From Thermoproteus sp. UBA157 (lineage in GTDB: Archaea > Thermoproteota > Thermoprotei > Thermoproteales > Thermoproteaceae), in NCBI GenBank assembly GCA_002497345.1, contig DANS01000016.1, positions 83,574-102,874 of the forward strand: 19,301 nucleotides of DNA. The letters are read 5' to 3'. A model generated the notes under the pieces. It saw only the letters and a list, made by a program, of their open reading frames with translations. It was not told where the DNA came from and ran no database searches. A program made the translations under genes and the position numbers. This document shows positions 19,288-19,301 of this stretch, one piece after another (positions within the stretch are counted from its first letter, which is position 1; the number at the start of each line of letters is the position of its first letter).

Positions 19288-19301
19288 AGATAAAATTTAT
19301 C

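Noticed and set aside
1..19301. CRISPR arrays, rRNA, tRNA or C/D-box sRNA genes
   Set aside because: I found no regularly spaced repeats, no tRNA-like cloverleaf segments and no convincing paired C and D boxes in the intergenic gaps. C/D-box RNAs hidden inside genes cannot be excluded by eye.

Overview
The window is 19.3 kb of a hyperthermophilic crenarchaeon, most probably a member of the Thermoproteaceae (Thermoproteus or Pyrobaculum type). I infer this from archaeal and eukaryote-type genes (ribosomal proteins S24e and S27ae, the tRNA-modifying protein Kae1, an AlaX editing protein), from heavy use of AGG/AGA and ATA codons with GTG starts, from very tight gene packing, and from AT-rich boxes placed about 25 bases before start codons, which is the pattern of leaderless archaeal mRNAs. 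I see no rRNA, tRNA, CRISPR array or intact transposon.

Layout. 1-249: 3' end of an FAD-dependent oxidoreductase. 246-3405 (minus): an amino-acid operon of a class I/II aminotransferase, threonine dehydratase with an ACT domain, and an AlaX-type tRNA editing protein. 3450-5812 (minus): sucC-sucD (succinyl-CoA synthetase) followed by a small protein with 15 cysteines. 6004-8019 (plus): a metal-uptake operon of an Nramp transporter, a DtxR/MntR-type metalloregulator and a CPBP membrane protease, with touching or overlapping reading frames. 8005-9071: a methyltransferase and a PsiE-like membrane protein, divergent from one shared promoter. 9102-10677 (plus): rps24e-rps27ae-kae1. 10646-13069 (minus): phosphoenolpyruvate synthase. 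13160-15190: an unknown zinc-ribbon protein and a radical SAM protein, again divergent from a shared promoter. 15107-15427 (minus): a small unknown protein. 15476-18560: a tungstate/molybdate ABC importer. Its ATPase gene is divergent from the binding-protein, trmO-like and permease genes across an AT-rich spacer. 18537-19136 (minus): a winged-helix protein with a four-cysteine domain. The last 165 bases hold a promoter and at most a 30-codon ORF.

How the genes fit together. Succinyl-CoA synthetase and PEP synthase are central to autotrophic or gluconeogenic carbon flow in Thermoproteales, in either the TCA cycle or the dicarboxylate/4-hydroxybutyrate cycle. Threonine dehydratase supplies 2-oxobutyrate for isoleucine. 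Nramp with a DtxR-type regulator handles Mn/Fe supply. The W/Mo importer feeds the molybdo- or tungsto-enzymes typical of these organisms. Kae1 makes t6A37 in tRNA and the TrmO-like protein would methylate the same base.

The most interesting structural signals are these. (1) Two divergent gene pairs each have two GTG starts 44-48 bases apart around a single central TATA-like box. (2) All five convergent gene pairs overlap at their 3' ends, by up to 84 bases. (3) An orphan strong hairpin beside the ABC ATPase stop codon resembles the right end of IS200/IS605 elements. (4) The psiE-like gene has a strongly AT-rich core. (5) The AT-rich spacer of the W/Mo operon carries an 18-base palindrome. 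(6) A trmO-like gene sits inside the W/Mo importer operon. I found no clear case of a wholly new defence or mobile system.
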